Source of the DNA: Streptomyces sp. CB01881
Lineage (GTDB): Bacteria; Actinomycetota; Actinomycetes; Streptomycetales; Streptomycetaceae
Direction: 5' to 3'
NCBI RefSeq assembly: GCF_002953255.1
Contig: NZ_CP026498.1
Span: forward strand, 2,161,197 to 2,225,196
DNA length: 64,000 nt
A program made the position numbers and the translations under genes. Below are positions 36,988 through 47,932 of the stretch, in pieces; within the stretch, counting starts at the first letter, position 1, and every line of letters begins with the position of its first letter. The notes beneath the pieces were generated by a model. The model searched no databases. It saw only the letters and a program-made list of their open reading frames with translations, and had not been told where the DNA came from.

Positions 36988-39045
36988 CTACTTGGCCGGA
37001 CCTGCGTTGTTGTTGAGGATCACCGCCGGCCTGTGATCGTAGGCCGCCGGTGCCCAGTTGTGAATGTCGTACGTCCCCCACTCGGCACTCGTCGTGCTTC
37101 CGTCCGTATGGACGAAGACGGCCATGTACCTGGTGGCCGTACCCACGGGGGACAACCCGTACGCCTGGCCGGCCTTGACCTTCACCGTCGGCAGCGTGAC
37201 CGAGTCCTGCTTCGCGTCCGTGACGGCATCGGAGTTCTGCCAGGAGAGCTCACCGTTCAACGAGACGGCCACCTCGACCTCGCCGTCGGCCAGGAACGGC
37301 AGGGAGGCCGACACCGATGTCTTGACCGAGACGCTGCCCCCGATCTTCGCGGCCAGCTGTGTGGTCAGCTGCCTGGTGTGGATCGTGGTCGTGGTCCGAC
37401 TCACCTCCCCGTCCTGGTCCGAGATGTTGAAGTCGTCGGAGATGTCTTTGTTCAGCCAGGTGTTCTGGGAGACCTCGTAGACCGTGACATGGTTGACGTC
37501 GTACCCACCGCTCGGCATGGACTTCTCCGCGTTCTTCGGCAGATCGGTCACCACCTTGCAGCCGGCGCAGGTCTTGGCGGTCGTCGTGGGAACCTTCTTC
37601 TTGGGCGGCCCCGGGATGAATGTGCCCTTGTAGACCGTGCCCTCCGACGGGTCGTCCGGGTCCACCGGCCCCGTGGTCGCGAAGCGGACGGGGTTGTCCG
37701 GGCCGCTGCCGGTGCCGCCGATCACGGTGCCGACGCCGCAGATGTCGGCCCGGCAGAGGCCGGACGGGTCGCTCCCGTTGACCGGGTCGTTGTCGCTGTA
37801 GGCGTAGCCGTTCCATTGCTGGGGGCTGCCGTTGACGGTGACCGGGTCGTCGCTGAGGAAGCGGCCGGTTGCCGGGTCGTAGACGCGGGCGCCGAGGGTG
37901 GTGAGGCCGGTGGTGGCGTCCTGGAGACCGCCGACGAAGCCCTTGGTGCCGGCCCAGGCGGAGGCGGACGGCTGGGGGCCGCGCGCGTTGCCGAAGGGGT
38001 CGGTGAGGCGCCGGGTAACGGTCATCGCGGCGTCGGAGCCGATCTGGACACCGTTGGTGCCGTGCGGGTCCGCCGCCTGGTAGAGCACGGTGGAGCCGCC
38101 GACGGCGTTGCTGACCCTGGTGTAGGTGAGGCCGCCGGAGGCCGGGACCGAGCGGACGCCGGCGGTGGTGTGGGCGGCCATGTCAAGGGTCACCTCGTCG
38201 GTGGGCAGGCTCAGGGTGGTCCTGCCGGGATTGCGGCGGATCAGCGGGTTGCCGTCCGCGTCGTCCAGGTAGCTGGTCGTGCCGGGCCCGCCGGTCTTCG
38301 CGTAGGACGCGAGGCGGTCCTCGCTGTTCCAGGTCAGCGTCGCCGTACCGGAGTTGTCGGAGACGGCGGTGGTGTTGCCGTTGGCGTCGTACTGGTACCC
38401 GGTGGTCCGGGTGCCGGACGGCGCGACCGTGATCGAGCTCTGCAGCGCGTGCGGGCCGCCCTTGCCATTGCCGGTGTTGGTGGTCCGGGCGGCGCCGAAG
38501 GTCTGCGTGGTGGTGACGTCCTTGGCGGTGTCGCCGGTGATGTCGTGCTGGACCAGGCCGGTGCGGTTGCCGGTGGCGTCGTGGCTGTAGGTGTTCCAGT
38601 ACGGTGCCGGGCCGCCGACCGTGCGGCTGCCGGGGCCGGTGACGGCGGGGCCGTTCGCGTTGGTGCAGCCGCCGGTGGCGGGGACGGTGGTGGAACTGCC
38701 GGTGCCGTGAACGGCGCCGGAGGAGTCGGTCCAGTCGGCGGTGGTGTAGGTGGTGCCGGTGTCGGTCCAGGCGTTGGTCAGCCGGCCGAGGTGGTCGTAG
38801 GTGTAGCACTGCAGGTCCCGGTCGCGGGCGTCCTGCAGGTCGGTGGCGGAGGTGATCCGCCCGGAGGGGGTGTAGGTGTAGGTCGTCTGGTCCGCGGAGA
38901 CGGTGCCGTTCTGACGGTCCAGGAAGGAGTTGACGACGCGTCCGGTGGCCCAGTCGTACTGCTGGGTGGAGACCACCTGGCTGCCGTAGTCGCCCACGGT
39001 GGTGCGGGTGACCCGGCCGAGCGCGTCGTAGTCCCGCTTCGCCAC
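36988..39045 (-). CDS. Rhs/YD-repeat protein, N-terminally truncated, with C-terminal tip domain
   Basis: YD repeats (YDALGRVTRTT, YTYDHLGRLTNAW, YQYDANGNTTAV) lead to the Rhs core LGARVYDPATGRFLSDDPV and NGYAYSDNDPVNGSDPSGL. A variable tip of about 240 residues follows, without a toxin family I can name (VVTDLPKNAEKSMPSGGYDV; many beta strands). Full Rhs proteins carry a signal and 1500 or more residues; here only 685 remain. The frame is open with Rhs-like sequence up to about 39100, where it meets a gene on the other strand. It has no proper start, so it is probably a remnant, although its 3' part could serve as a recombination donor. Confidence 0.8.
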   Translation of the reverse strand: MAKRDYDALGRVTRTTVGDYGSQVVSTQQYDWATGRVVNSFLDRQNGTVSADQTTYTYTPSGRITSATDLQDARDRDLQCYTYDHLGRLTNAWTDTGTTYTTADWTDSSGAVHGTGSSTTVPATGGCTNANGPAVTGPGSRTVGGPAPYWNTYSHDATGNRTGLVQHDITGDTAKDVTTTQTFGAARTTNTGNGKGGPHALQSSITVAPSGTRTTGYQYDANGNTTAVSDNSGTATLTWNSEDRLASYAKTGGPGTTSYLDDADGNPLIRRNPGRTTLSLPTDEVTLDMAAHTTAGVRSVPASGGLTYTRVSNAVGGSTVLYQAADPHGTNGVQIGSDAAMTVTRRLTDPFGNARGPQPSASAWAGTKGFVGGLQDATTGLTTLGARVYDPATGRFLSDDPVTVNGSPQQWNGYAYSDNDPVNGSDPSGLCRADICGVGTVIGGTGSGPDNPVRFATTGPVDPDDPSEGTVYKGTFIPGPPKKKVPTTTAKTCAGCKVVTDLPKNAEKSMPSGGYDVNHVTVYEVSQNTWLNKDISDDFNISDQDGEVSRTTTTIHTRQLTTQLAAKIGGSVSVKTSVSASLPFLADGEVEVAVSLNGELSWQNSDAVTDAKQDSVTLPTVKVKAGQAYGLSPVGTATRYMAVFVHTDGSTTSAEWGTYDIHNWAPAAYDHRPAVILNNNAGPAK

Positions 39046-39362
39046 GATCTGCTGGGAGTTGTTGCTGTCGACGGTGGTCGGCAGGCCGGTGTCGGTGTAC
39101 TCACAACCCCACCTGGAGCGACTACCAGATCACCCACCGCGGCACGCTCAACTCCGGCCAGGCCGTCGACCAGATCATCGCCCACAACACCAAGGACGCC
39201 GACCTCAGGAAGAAACTCTTCCTGGTCACCAACGACGGCACCGGGCGCTACGACGCCCTCACCTCCGGCAGCATCCGGCGCCCGGGCTCCTGCGAGACCA
39301 CTGACACCTCGGCGCCCTGCACCGGCTACAACACCCAGGACTGGGGCAACGTCTCCCAGGTC

Positions 39363-40352
39363 ATGGCCATCGGCACGCCCGAGGGCGAATCCCTCAAGGT
39401 CCAGGGAGACCTCACGGTCACCAACACCCGCACCTCGCTGCTCACCGTCGAGAACGGCAGGCTCTACCTGTTCGTCCACGGCGGCACCGACAACGTCGAC
39501 TCGCCCGCCTACCAGATCCCGACCACGGACGGCGGCACCTGGGACCACTACGATCTCATCAACCCCGGACCCGCCAACGGCCTCACCACAGTCTCAGCGA
39601 CCGAGAGCAGGAACCAGGCCACCGTCTGGGCCCGCCACCGCACCAACGGGAACGTCTACACCTACCCCGTCACCTGGAAGAACGGGGCCCCCGACTACAG
39701 CGCCCTCACCGCGCCCGGCTCGGGCACCCCGATCCTCACCGGCGCCGGCCTGACCGCCACCAGCCACCCCCGAATCGGCGCCGGGGACCTCAACAACGAC
39801 GGCTACGCCGACCTCTGGGTGATCGACGGCAGCAACGCTATCGCGGTCTTCCCCGGCACGAGCAGCAACGGCACCAAGGGAAAGGTCGACGGCTTCGGCC
39901 AGTTGAGCATGGTCGGCTACGCCGATGCCGCCGCCTCCCTCCATCCCGCCCTGGTGTCCTGGCAGTGCGCCGATGCCGAGGGCGGCCCCCGCGAGGGTGC
40001 GCCGCTGACCATCTACGGCTGCTGGAACACTCCCAACCAGCGCTTCAACCTCGGCGTCGACGGCACCGTTCGCGTCGGCAGCTACTGCGTCTCCACCGCC
40101 GCCGACGGCACCTGGAACGGCGCGGCGATCGTCCTGGCCCGCTGCGAGAACAAGCCGACCCAGAAGTGGACCTTGCGTCCGGACGGCCGCCTCGTCAACC
40201 GGGGCACCGTCACCGGGGGCGACCTCGACACCGGCCGGTGCCTGGAACTGAACGCCTGGGCCACCGGCCAGGGCACTCGCCCCGACATCTGGGACTGCTC
40301 TACTGTCCAGGCCAACCAGCAGTGGGCCGTCCAGCCGGAGCGCACGCCGTGA
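39363..40352 (+). CDS. FG-GAP/ricin-B lectin protein, N-terminally truncated
   Basis: The 329-residue frame has an FG-GAP/VCBS-type segment (RIGAGDLNNDGYADLWVIDG) and a C-terminal ricin B beta-trefoil with QxW-type repeats (NQRFNL, TQKWTL, NQQWAV). This suggests a secreted carbohydrate-binding protein. The coding frame continues upstream without a start or signal peptide to about 39102 (NPTWSDYQITHRGTL), where it abuts the truncated Rhs gene head to head. It therefore lacks its N-terminus and export signal. The ATG at 39363 is only the first available one. Confidence 0.75.
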   Translation: MAIGTPEGESLKVQGDLTVTNTRTSLLTVENGRLYLFVHGGTDNVDSPAYQIPTTDGGTWDHYDLINPGPANGLTTVSATESRNQATVWARHRTNGNVYTYPVTWKNGAPDYSALTAPGSGTPILTGAGLTATSHPRIGAGDLNNDGYADLWVIDGSNAIAVFPGTSSNGTKGKVDGFGQLSMVGYADAAASLHPALVSWQCADAEGGPREGAPLTIYGCWNTPNQRFNLGVDGTVRVGSYCVSTAADGTWNGAAIVLARCENKPTQKWTLRPDGRLVNRGTVTGGDLDTGRCLELNAWATGQGTRPDIWDCSTVQANQQWAVQPERTP

Positions 40353-40392
40353 CGCCGCGCGACTGAGCCGAACCCGGAGGAACATCCCCCGG

Positions 40393-40447
40393 CCACGAGG
40401 GCTCGTCCGCCGCCTGCGACCAGGTGGAGGACGGGCCCTCCTCGTGG
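40393..40447. terminator. Imperfect hairpin between convergent genes
   Basis: CCACGAGG-GCTCGTCC pairs with GGACGGGC-(bulge)-CCTCGTGG around a 20-nt loop. It lies between the lectin gene and the convergent secreted-protein gene. Confidence 0.45.
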
Positions 40448-40448
40448 A

Positions 40449-41192
40449 TCAGACCGCGGCTGCCGGGGCCGTGGTGCTGCCGGCGGTGCTGCCGAGGGTG
40501 TGTTCGGCCTTGGCGACGGCGGCGCGGTAGTAGACGGAGGCCAGTTGGGACGAGTCGTCGTCGCGCTGGAAGAAGCCGTAGGCCATGGCGGTGGGGCCGA
40601 ATCGCTCGATGCCCAGGTAGCCGTTGAGCACGACGCCGGCGAGGTTGCCGTCGAGGCGGACGGCGGGGGCGTCGTGGCGGTCGCCGAGGGTGATGGGGGT
40701 GACCTGGAAGGTCACGGCGGAGCCGGTGCCGTCGGTGAAGGTGAGGCTGTGGCAGTTCGCGAACGCGTCGGTGACGGTGGCGAAGTCGGCGGTGAGCTTG
40801 GCGGAGTCCTCGGCCGTGAGCGACTCGGTCACCATGGGGTTGCCGTCGGGCCCGTCGAACTCGGCTTCCTGGTGCGGGTTTTGTGGCGAGGCCCCGGTGT
40901 CCTGCCGGTTCAGCAGGGCGCGCAGCGCGTCACAGCCGGCCACCGGGGAGGCGCCGTCGCTCGGTGATGCGCTCGCCTCGGACGGGATCTCGGTGAAGTC
41001 CGGGCCGAGTTCGGCGGCGGTGAGCAGGGCCGCCTTCAGCTGTTCCGACGTGGGCAGTTGCTCGGCCGGGGCCGCCTGGAGGGTGATGGACGCCGACCGG
41101 GCGGAGCCCGTGACACTGCCGGCCGCACCGAGCGTGACGGCGGTGGCCACGGCCGCGGCGGCGAGGGCGAGGAGAGGCCGCGAGTGGGACAT
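40449..41192 (-). CDS. Secreted protein, sensor-domain-like
   Basis: This 247-residue exported protein has an N-terminal signal (LLALAAAAVATAVTLGAAGS) without a lipobox Cys. The mature part has the pattern of actinobacterial extracellular sensor-like domains related to PknH_C: QLKAALLTAAELGPDFTEIP, one Cys pair (GCDALRALL; ANCHSLTF), and a closing strand-rich half. The function is unknown. It stands alone between a terminator and the PadR gene. Confidence 0.7.
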   Translation of the reverse strand: MSHSRPLLALAAAAVATAVTLGAAGSVTGSARSASITLQAAPAEQLPTSEQLKAALLTAAELGPDFTEIPSEASASPSDGASPVAGCDALRALLNRQDTGASPQNPHQEAEFDGPDGNPMVTESLTAEDSAKLTADFATVTDAFANCHSLTFTDGTGSAVTFQVTPITLGDRHDAPAVRLDGNLAGVVLNGYLGIERFGPTAMAYGFFQRDDDSSQLASVYYRAAVAKAEHTLGSTAGSTTAPAAAV

Positions 41193-41282
41193 GCGGGCCC
41201 CCGATCAGGAGTCGGACAGGGACAGGCACCCAGTGTCGCACCGGGGCCGCCGCACCGCCCGCCCGAAGCGCAGGGCCGCAGC

Positions 41283-41819
41283 TCAGGACGGGTCGGGGAG
41301 CTCCGCGAGGGTCCCGGTGAGCCACTCCACCCAGAACGACTCCAGACCGATCCCGGCCCGCAGGACGGCGTGCTGGAGCCGGTTCTCGCCGGCCGACCCC
41401 TCGGGCGGGAAGTCCCGCCGCTCGATCTCCTCGTAGTCGGCCAACTGGGCGCGGTGGAGCGCGAGATGGCGGTTCAGCTCGGCCTCCAGACCGGCCGTGC
41501 CGACCACCGCCGCCGCGCGCAGGCGCAGCAGCAGCGGCTCACGGACGACCTTCGGATCGTCCCCGGCGGCCGTCCACCGTTCGAGCTCGGCGCGGCCGTC
41601 GGGCAGGACCTCGTACTCCTTCTTCTGGCCGCGCACCGGTCCGGTCTGCGGGAGCGCCCGGATCTGGCCGGAGGCCTCCAAGCGGCCGAGTTCGCGGTAG
41701 ATCTGCTGGTGGGTGGCGGACCAGAAGAAGCCGATCGACTTGTCGAACCGCCGGGTCAGCTCCAGCCCCGAGGAAGGCTTCTCCAGCAGGGCGGTGAGGA
41801 TGGCGTGCGGCAGTGACAT
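41283..41819 (-). CDS. PadR-family transcriptional regulator
   Basis: This 178-residue regulator has an N-terminal winged helix (HAILTALLEKPSSGLELTRR, FWSATHQQIYRELGRLEASG, QKKEYEVLPDGRAEL) and a C-terminal helical dimerisation domain (Vir-like). It is divergent from a PPOX-type flavin/F420 reductase across a gap that holds a 19-bp minisatellite and an AT-rich stretch (41925-41955), the likely operator region. Confidence 0.9.
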   Translation of the reverse strand: MSLPHAILTALLEKPSSGLELTRRFDKSIGFFWSATHQQIYRELGRLEASGQIRALPQTGPVRGQKKEYEVLPDGRAELERWTAAGDDPKVVREPLLLRLRAAAVVGTAGLEAELNRHLALHRAQLADYEEIERRDFPPEGSAGENRLQHAVLRAGIGLESFWVEWLTGTLAELPDPS

Positions 41820-41837
41820 GGGCCGATCCTAGGGCGT

Positions 41838-41906
41838 GGCGCCGGAGGCCGGATCTGGCGCCGGAGGCAGGCCCTGGCACCAGAGGCAGGATCTGGCACC
41901 GGAGCG
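41838..41906. repeat. Noncoding 19-bp tandem repeat, about 3.6 units
   Basis: Units GGCGCCGGAGGCCGGATCT (41838-41856), then 41857-41875, 41876-41894 and a partial unit differ at a few sites. They lie in the divergent PadR/PPOX gap, just upstream of the PadR start. Confidence 0.8.
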
Positions 41907-41977
41907 CGGCGGAAAGTAGTCCACAAAAAGGTAATCCAGTTTGGAACATTTGCATGCGCCGGAAAGTTGGACCGGTC

Positions 41978-42436
41978 ATGACTCAGCGACCAGCGCCCCG
42001 CCCCCTCTCCGACCAGGCCCTCTCGGACCTGCTCGGCGCCCGGCAGTTCGGCACCCTCGCCTCCGTCAAGCGCAGCGGCCACCCGCACCTGACCACCATG
42101 CTGTACCGGTGGGACCCCGCCGGGCGCGTGGTGCGGTTCTCCACCACCGCCGACCGCCTCAAGGTGGGCCACCTGCGGCGCGACCCGCGGGCGGCCCTGC
42201 ACGTCCAGGGACCGGACGCGTTCTCCTTCGCCGTCGCGGAGGGCGAGACGGAGGTCTCGGAGGCGACGGCCGTCCCGGGCGACGCGGTCGGGCAGGAGCT
42301 GCTGGCGATGCTCCCGGCGGAGTTCCGGCCGGCGGACCCGCGGGAGTTCCTGGCCGAGCAGGTCGCCGAACGGCGGGTGGTGGTCCGGCTGCGGGTGCAG
42401 CGGCTGTACGGAACGGCGCTGGACGTCAGCGGCTGA
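41978..42436 (+). CDS. PPOX-class (F420/FMN) oxidoreductase
   Basis: This 152-residue split-barrel protein belongs to the pyridoxamine-phosphate-oxidase-like superfamily; actinobacterial members use F420 or FMN to reduce small molecules or bind heme. Segments FGTLASVKRSGHPHLTTMLY, VRFSTTADRLKVGHLRRDPR and AALHVQGPDAFSFAVAEG are characteristic. ATG 41978 was used; ATG 41954 would add eight residues. It is divergent from PadR and convergent with the FadH gene. Confidence 0.88.
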   Translation: MTQRPAPRPLSDQALSDLLGARQFGTLASVKRSGHPHLTTMLYRWDPAGRVVRFSTTADRLKVGHLRRDPRAALHVQGPDAFSFAVAEGETEVSEATAVPGDAVGQELLAMLPAEFRPADPREFLAEQVAERRVVVRLRVQRLYGTALDVSG

Positions 42437-42451
42437 GGGCGGGCAGACCGG

Positions 42452-42494
42452 CGGCGCCGCCCTCCCTCCCGGTTGGGAGCGGGGGGCGGCGCCG
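42452..42494. terminator. Bidirectional terminator between PPOX and FadH genes
   Basis: The outer stem CGGCGCCGCCC pairs with GGGCGGCGCCG (11 bp). The inner stem CTCCC pairs with GGGAG around GGTT. It lies between the convergent stops at 42436 and 42514. Confidence 0.65.
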
Positions 42495-42513
42495 GTGCGG
42501 GAAGCCCCGCAGG

Positions 42514-44586
<2,073 letters not shown>

Positions 44587-44587
44587 T

Positions 44588-44599
44588 TACCAGACGGTA
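44588..44599. promoter_or_regulatory. Candidate operator TACC-AGAC-GGTA
   Basis: A short dyad TACC/GGTA lies 35 bp before the fadH start. TACC-N4-GGTA is a common TetR half-site layout. Confidence 0.35.
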
Positions 44600-44616
44600 G
44601 GGGATGCCTCGGCACC

Positions 44617-44634
44617 TATGCAACAAGTTGCATA
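44617..44634. promoter_or_regulatory. 18-bp perfect dyad TATGCAAC-AA-GTTGCATA
   Basis: Perfect 8-bp arms with a 2-nt centre lie in the fadH/monooxygenase gap, 64 bp before the fadH start. AT-rich and symmetric, it fits a MarR- or TetR-type operator. No such regulator gene is adjacent. Confidence 0.5.
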
Positions 44635-44754
44635 ACCGGGATCACCCCCCATCGGCGGTGAATGTCATTGACTAGCCGTCAGGTCACTGCGGAACGCGCG
44701 TATGGTCGTTGCGCGACGCGGGGTTCACAGCGGACCCCCGGAGAGGGGGCGGCA

Positions 44755-46101
44755 GTGCGGGGTGGCTCGATAGCCGTGGTCGGCGGAAGCATCGCGGGGT
44801 GCGCGTTCGCGCGGGCCGCCACGCGGGGCGGGGCGGAACAGGTGGTGGTCCTCGAACGCAGCCCCGGCCGGCTGGAGGACCGGGGAGTGGGCCTCTGCGT
44901 CCTCGACCCCCGGTACGACGAGCTGGTCCGGGCCGGCCACCTGGACGACGGGATCCGGCACCACCGGCTCACCCACCGCCACTGGCTCACCCGCGAGGGC
45001 GCGGGCAGCGGGGGCGGGGGCGGCACGGGCGGTCCGCGTGGGCGGCTGCTCTGGGCGCAGGAGATGCCGTTCCACTCCTACCACTGGGGCGTGCTCTGGC
45101 AGGCGCTGCGCGAGCGCACCCCGGACAGCGTGTCCTTCCGCCTCGGCGAGGCGGTCACCGCGGTGGGCGGCGGTGCGGACGGCGGGGACGCCACGGACGG
45201 CGGGCCCGGCACGGGCGGGCACGGTGACCGCGGGCGGGCCTGGATCGAGAGCGCGGGCGGCGGGCGGGAGACGTACGACCTGGTGATCGGCGCCGACGGC
45301 TACCGGTCGGTGGTCCGCGAGGCGGTCTGCCCCGAGTCCGCCTTCCCCGGCGCCCGGCCCGTCTACGCCGGGTACGTCTGCTGGCGCGGCAGCTTCGACG
45401 CCCGGCTGCTGGACGGCCTGCCCGGCGGCGCGGCGCTCTGGCCCGAGGGCGAGGTGATCACCGTCTGCTATCCGGGCGGCCAGGTGGTGCTGTACCGCAT
45501 CCCGGGCCTGGAGCCCGGTTCCACCCAGGTCAACTGGGTCTTCTACGCCCCCACACCGCCCTGGCTGAGGCCGGACGGCGTGACCAGCGTCCCGGCCGGG
45601 ACGCTCACCACCGGACGGTTCGAGGAGCTGGCCGCACTGGCCGAGCGGCACCTGCCGTCGTACTGGGCCGGGGTGGTCACCCTCACCCCGCGCGAGCGGA
45701 CCCTCCTGCAACCGGTCTACGACCTGGCGGTCCCGCGCCGCACGACCGGCCGCCTGCTGCTGGCCGGCGACGCGGCCACCGTGGTCCGCCCGCACAACAC
45801 CAGCGGCGTCGTCAAGGCGCTGCAGGACGCCTGCGCCTTCGAGGACGCCTGGCGCACGGCCGACTCCTGGGCCGAACTGCTGCCCGTGTACGACGCCGAG
45901 CGCGGTGCCGTCGGGCGGGAGACGGTCGAGGTGGGGCGGCGGCTCGGGCGGGCCCAGGTCACCGAGGCACCCGACTGGTCGGCCATGGACGAGGCCGCGA
46001 TGGTCGACTGGTGGCGGCAACAGGTCGTCGGCACCGGCGGGTTCGGCGGCCACGCCATCGCGCGGCCGCCGATCCTCCGTCAGAACCCCTCAGTGGAATA
46101 G
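44755..46101 (+). CDS. FAD-dependent monooxygenase-like protein
   Basis: This 448-residue class A flavoprotein has the FAD motif VVGGSIAGCAFARAA, the DG motif YDLVIGADGYRSVVREAV, and the GD motif LLLAGDAATVVRPHNTSG, so it has the PHBH fold. Two Gly-rich low-complexity loops (GSGGGGGTGGPRG; a GGD-rich stretch around 140-160) are insertions. GTG 44755 follows GAGAGGGGGC. The substrate is unknown. It is divergent from fadH with possible shared control and convergent with terD. Confidence 0.87.
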   Translation: MRGGSIAVVGGSIAGCAFARAATRGGAEQVVVLERSPGRLEDRGVGLCVLDPRYDELVRAGHLDDGIRHHRLTHRHWLTREGAGSGGGGGTGGPRGRLLWAQEMPFHSYHWGVLWQALRERTPDSVSFRLGEAVTAVGGGADGGDATDGGPGTGGHGDRGRAWIESAGGGRETYDLVIGADGYRSVVREAVCPESAFPGARPVYAGYVCWRGSFDARLLDGLPGGAALWPEGEVITVCYPGGQVVLYRIPGLEPGSTQVNWVFYAPTPPWLRPDGVTSVPAGTLTTGRFEELAALAERHLPSYWAGVVTLTPRERTLLQPVYDLAVPRRTTGRLLLAGDAATVVRPHNTSGVVKALQDACAFEDAWRTADSWAELLPVYDAERGAVGRETVEVGRRLGRAQVTEAPDWSAMDEAAMVDWWRQQVVGTGGFGGHAIARPPILRQNPSVE

Positions 46102-46129
46102 GAGTTCACCGGCCCTCGCCGGCATCGCC

Positions 46130-46705
46130 TCAGACGTTGACACCGTAGTCGGTGGCGATGCCGCGCAGGCCGGAGGCGTAACCCTGGCCGATGGCACGGA
46201 ACTTCCACTCGACGCCGTTGCGGTAGAGCTCGCCGAAGACCATCGCGGTCTCGGTCGAGGCGTCCTCGGTGAGGTCGTACCGGGCGATCTCCTGGCCGTT
46301 GGCCTGGTTGACGATCCGGATGAACGCGTTGCGGACCTGCCCGAAGCTCTGCAGGCGGGCGTCGGCGTCGTAGATCGACACCGGGAAGACCACCTTGGCC
46401 ACGTCGGCGGGCACCGTGTCCAGGTCCACCTTGATCTGCTCGTCGTCGCCGTCGCCGCCGCCGGTCAGGTTGTCGCCGCTGTGCTCGACCGAACCCTCGG
46501 GGCTGCGCAGGTTGTTGAAGAAGACGAAGTGCTGGTCCGAGACCACCTTGCCGAGCGCGTTGCAGAGCAGCGCACTGGCGTCCAGGTCGTAGTCGGCCCC
46601 GGTGGTCGTGCGCACGTCCCAGCCGAGGCCGACGATGACGGCGGTCAGGCCCGGCGCCTCCTTGGTCAGCGAGACGTTGCCACCCTTGGCCAGCGAAACT
46701 CCCAC
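46130..46705 (-). CDS. TerD family protein
   Basis: This 191-residue TerD-type calcium-binding protein has [39 protein letters not shown], the acidic motif [14 protein letters not shown], and [18 protein letters not shown]. TerD proteins are linked to tellurite, phage and stress responses and affect differentiation in Streptomyces. The GTG at 46705 was chosen because GAGGAGG sits 5 nt upstream and the protein then has the family length; the frame is open to 46771. A 16-bp dyad lies 35 bp upstream. Confidence 0.95.
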   Translation of the reverse strand: MGVSLAKGGNVSLTKEAPGLTAVIVGLGWDVRTTTGADYDLDASALLCNALGKVVSDQHFVFFNNLRSPEGSVEHSGDNLTGGGDGDDEQIKVDLDTVPADVAKVVFPVSIYDADARLQSFGQVRNAFIRIVNQANGQEIARYDLTEDASTETAMVFGELYRNGVEWKFRAIGQGYASGLRGIATDYGVNV

Positions 46706-46739
46706 GATGCCCTCCTCGATTGCTCTCCCTGCCAAAGAA

Positions 46740-46755
46740 TCTACAACACTGTAGA
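46740..46755. promoter_or_regulatory. Operator-like dyad TCTACA-ACAC-TGTAGA upstream of terD
   Basis: Perfect 6-bp arms lie 35 bp before the TerD start in the AT-richest part of the 216-bp gap to the LysR gene. The TACA/TGTA core is shared with BlaI/CopY-type operators, but the regulator is unknown. Confidence 0.45.
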
Positions 46756-46921
46756 GATCACGAGAATCCACTCGCCACGATGCGGGGCGCGAGCCGGGCG
46801 GACGCGGCGCCCGGAGGCGCGGCGGCCTGGAGGCTCGGCGACCGGGAGGCGCGAGTGCCGACCGGGCGGAGGGCGGCGGGCGGCGAGCGGCGGACCCCCG
46901 CGATCGGGCGACCCCGGCCCC

Positions 46922-47827
46922 TCACGCCCCCAGCAGCTCGGCGACGTGCGGCGGCAGCAGGCACGCCTGCCGGGCCAGCAACTCGACGAAGGCCGCCGTC
47001 AGCGGGTCCGGCCGGGTCCGGGTGTACGCGACGAGCGGGCGCCGTACCGGCGGTTCGGGCCGTCGGACCAGGCCGTCGAAGCCCGGCGGCACGATGTTGG
47101 CGGGCACCAGGGCGGGCCCCAGCCCGGCCGCGGCGAGCAGCGGCGCGGCCGCCGTCTGCTCCGTACGCACCGCGGCCCGCGGCCGGAACCCGGCCTCCGC
47201 GCAGGCCCGGTCCAGCAGGTCGGCGAGCCCGTTGCCGGGCGCATAGTGCACCCAGTCACGCCCGGACAGGGCCGCCAGGCCTACGACCTGACGATCCTTC
47301 ACTTCGTCGTCGACAGGCAGGGCGAGGACGAACTCCTCCACCCCCAGCTCCCGGATCGGCCCCTCCCAGTCGGCCGGCGGCGTGCCCACCGCGACGTCCG
47401 CCTGACCGGCCGCCATCGCCGCGTGGAGCTCGTCGTTGTGGGCGTACTCGCGCAGCCGGATCCGCACCTGCGGGTGGAGCCGGCGCCACGCGCGCAGCAC
47501 CGGCGGCAGGATGCCGAGGCTGACCGAGTAGACGGTGGCCAGCTCCAGCTCCCCGCCGTCGAGCCCCGCGGCGAGGCGGGCCGCCGTCCGCAGCCGCTCG
47601 GCGTCGGCGAGCGCCGCCCGGGCGTGCGGCAGCACCGCCCGCCCCATCGGCGTCAGCCGGACGGCGCGCGGCAGCCGCTCCAGCAACGTCCCGCCGACGG
47701 CCCGCTCCAGGGCCCGCACCTGGTGCGACAGCGCCGGCTGGGTGACGTGCAGCAGCTCGGCGGCACGGGTGAAGGAGCCCGTGTCGACAACGGTCACCAG
47801 GTATTCGAGCTGTCGCAGCGTAGCCAT
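46922..47827 (-). CDS. LysR-family transcriptional regulator
   Basis: This 301-residue regulator has an N-terminal winged helix (LEYLVTVVDTGSFTRAAELL, HVTQPALSHQVRALERAVGG) and a C-terminal periplasmic-binding-like effector domain (LELATVYSVSLGILPPVLRA). It is divergent from an SDR gene with about 105 bp between starts, the classic LysR arrangement, so it likely activates or represses that gene in response to a small ligand. Confidence 0.92.
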   Translation of the reverse strand: MATLRQLEYLVTVVDTGSFTRAAELLHVTQPALSHQVRALERAVGGTLLERLPRAVRLTPMGRAVLPHARAALADAERLRTAARLAAGLDGGELELATVYSVSLGILPPVLRAWRRLHPQVRIRLREYAHNDELHAAMAAGQADVAVGTPPADWEGPIRELGVEEFVLALPVDDEVKDRQVVGLAALSGRDWVHYAPGNGLADLLDRACAEAGFRPRAAVRTEQTAAAPLLAAAGLGPALVPANIVPPGFDGLVRRPEPPVRRPLVAYTRTRPDPLTAAFVELLARQACLLPPHVAELLGA

Positions 47828-47932
47828 GCAGGAAGTTTATGGGTTACCGAGAAAACAAGCCTTGGACTCATCGGCACGTGCAGGTGGAAGGTCGAAGGGA
47901 ACCCAGCCCCTCCTCCGATCGGAGCCGCCGTC

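Noticed and set aside
36799..39753. Plus-strand frame of 984 codons across the Rhs gene
   Set aside because: It is antisense to the Rhs coding sequence, where YD repeats are unmistakable, and has shadow composition.
36272..41192. Insertion sequence or integrated element around the truncated Rhs and lectin genes
   Set aside because: No transposase, integrase, terminal repeats or target duplication could be seen.
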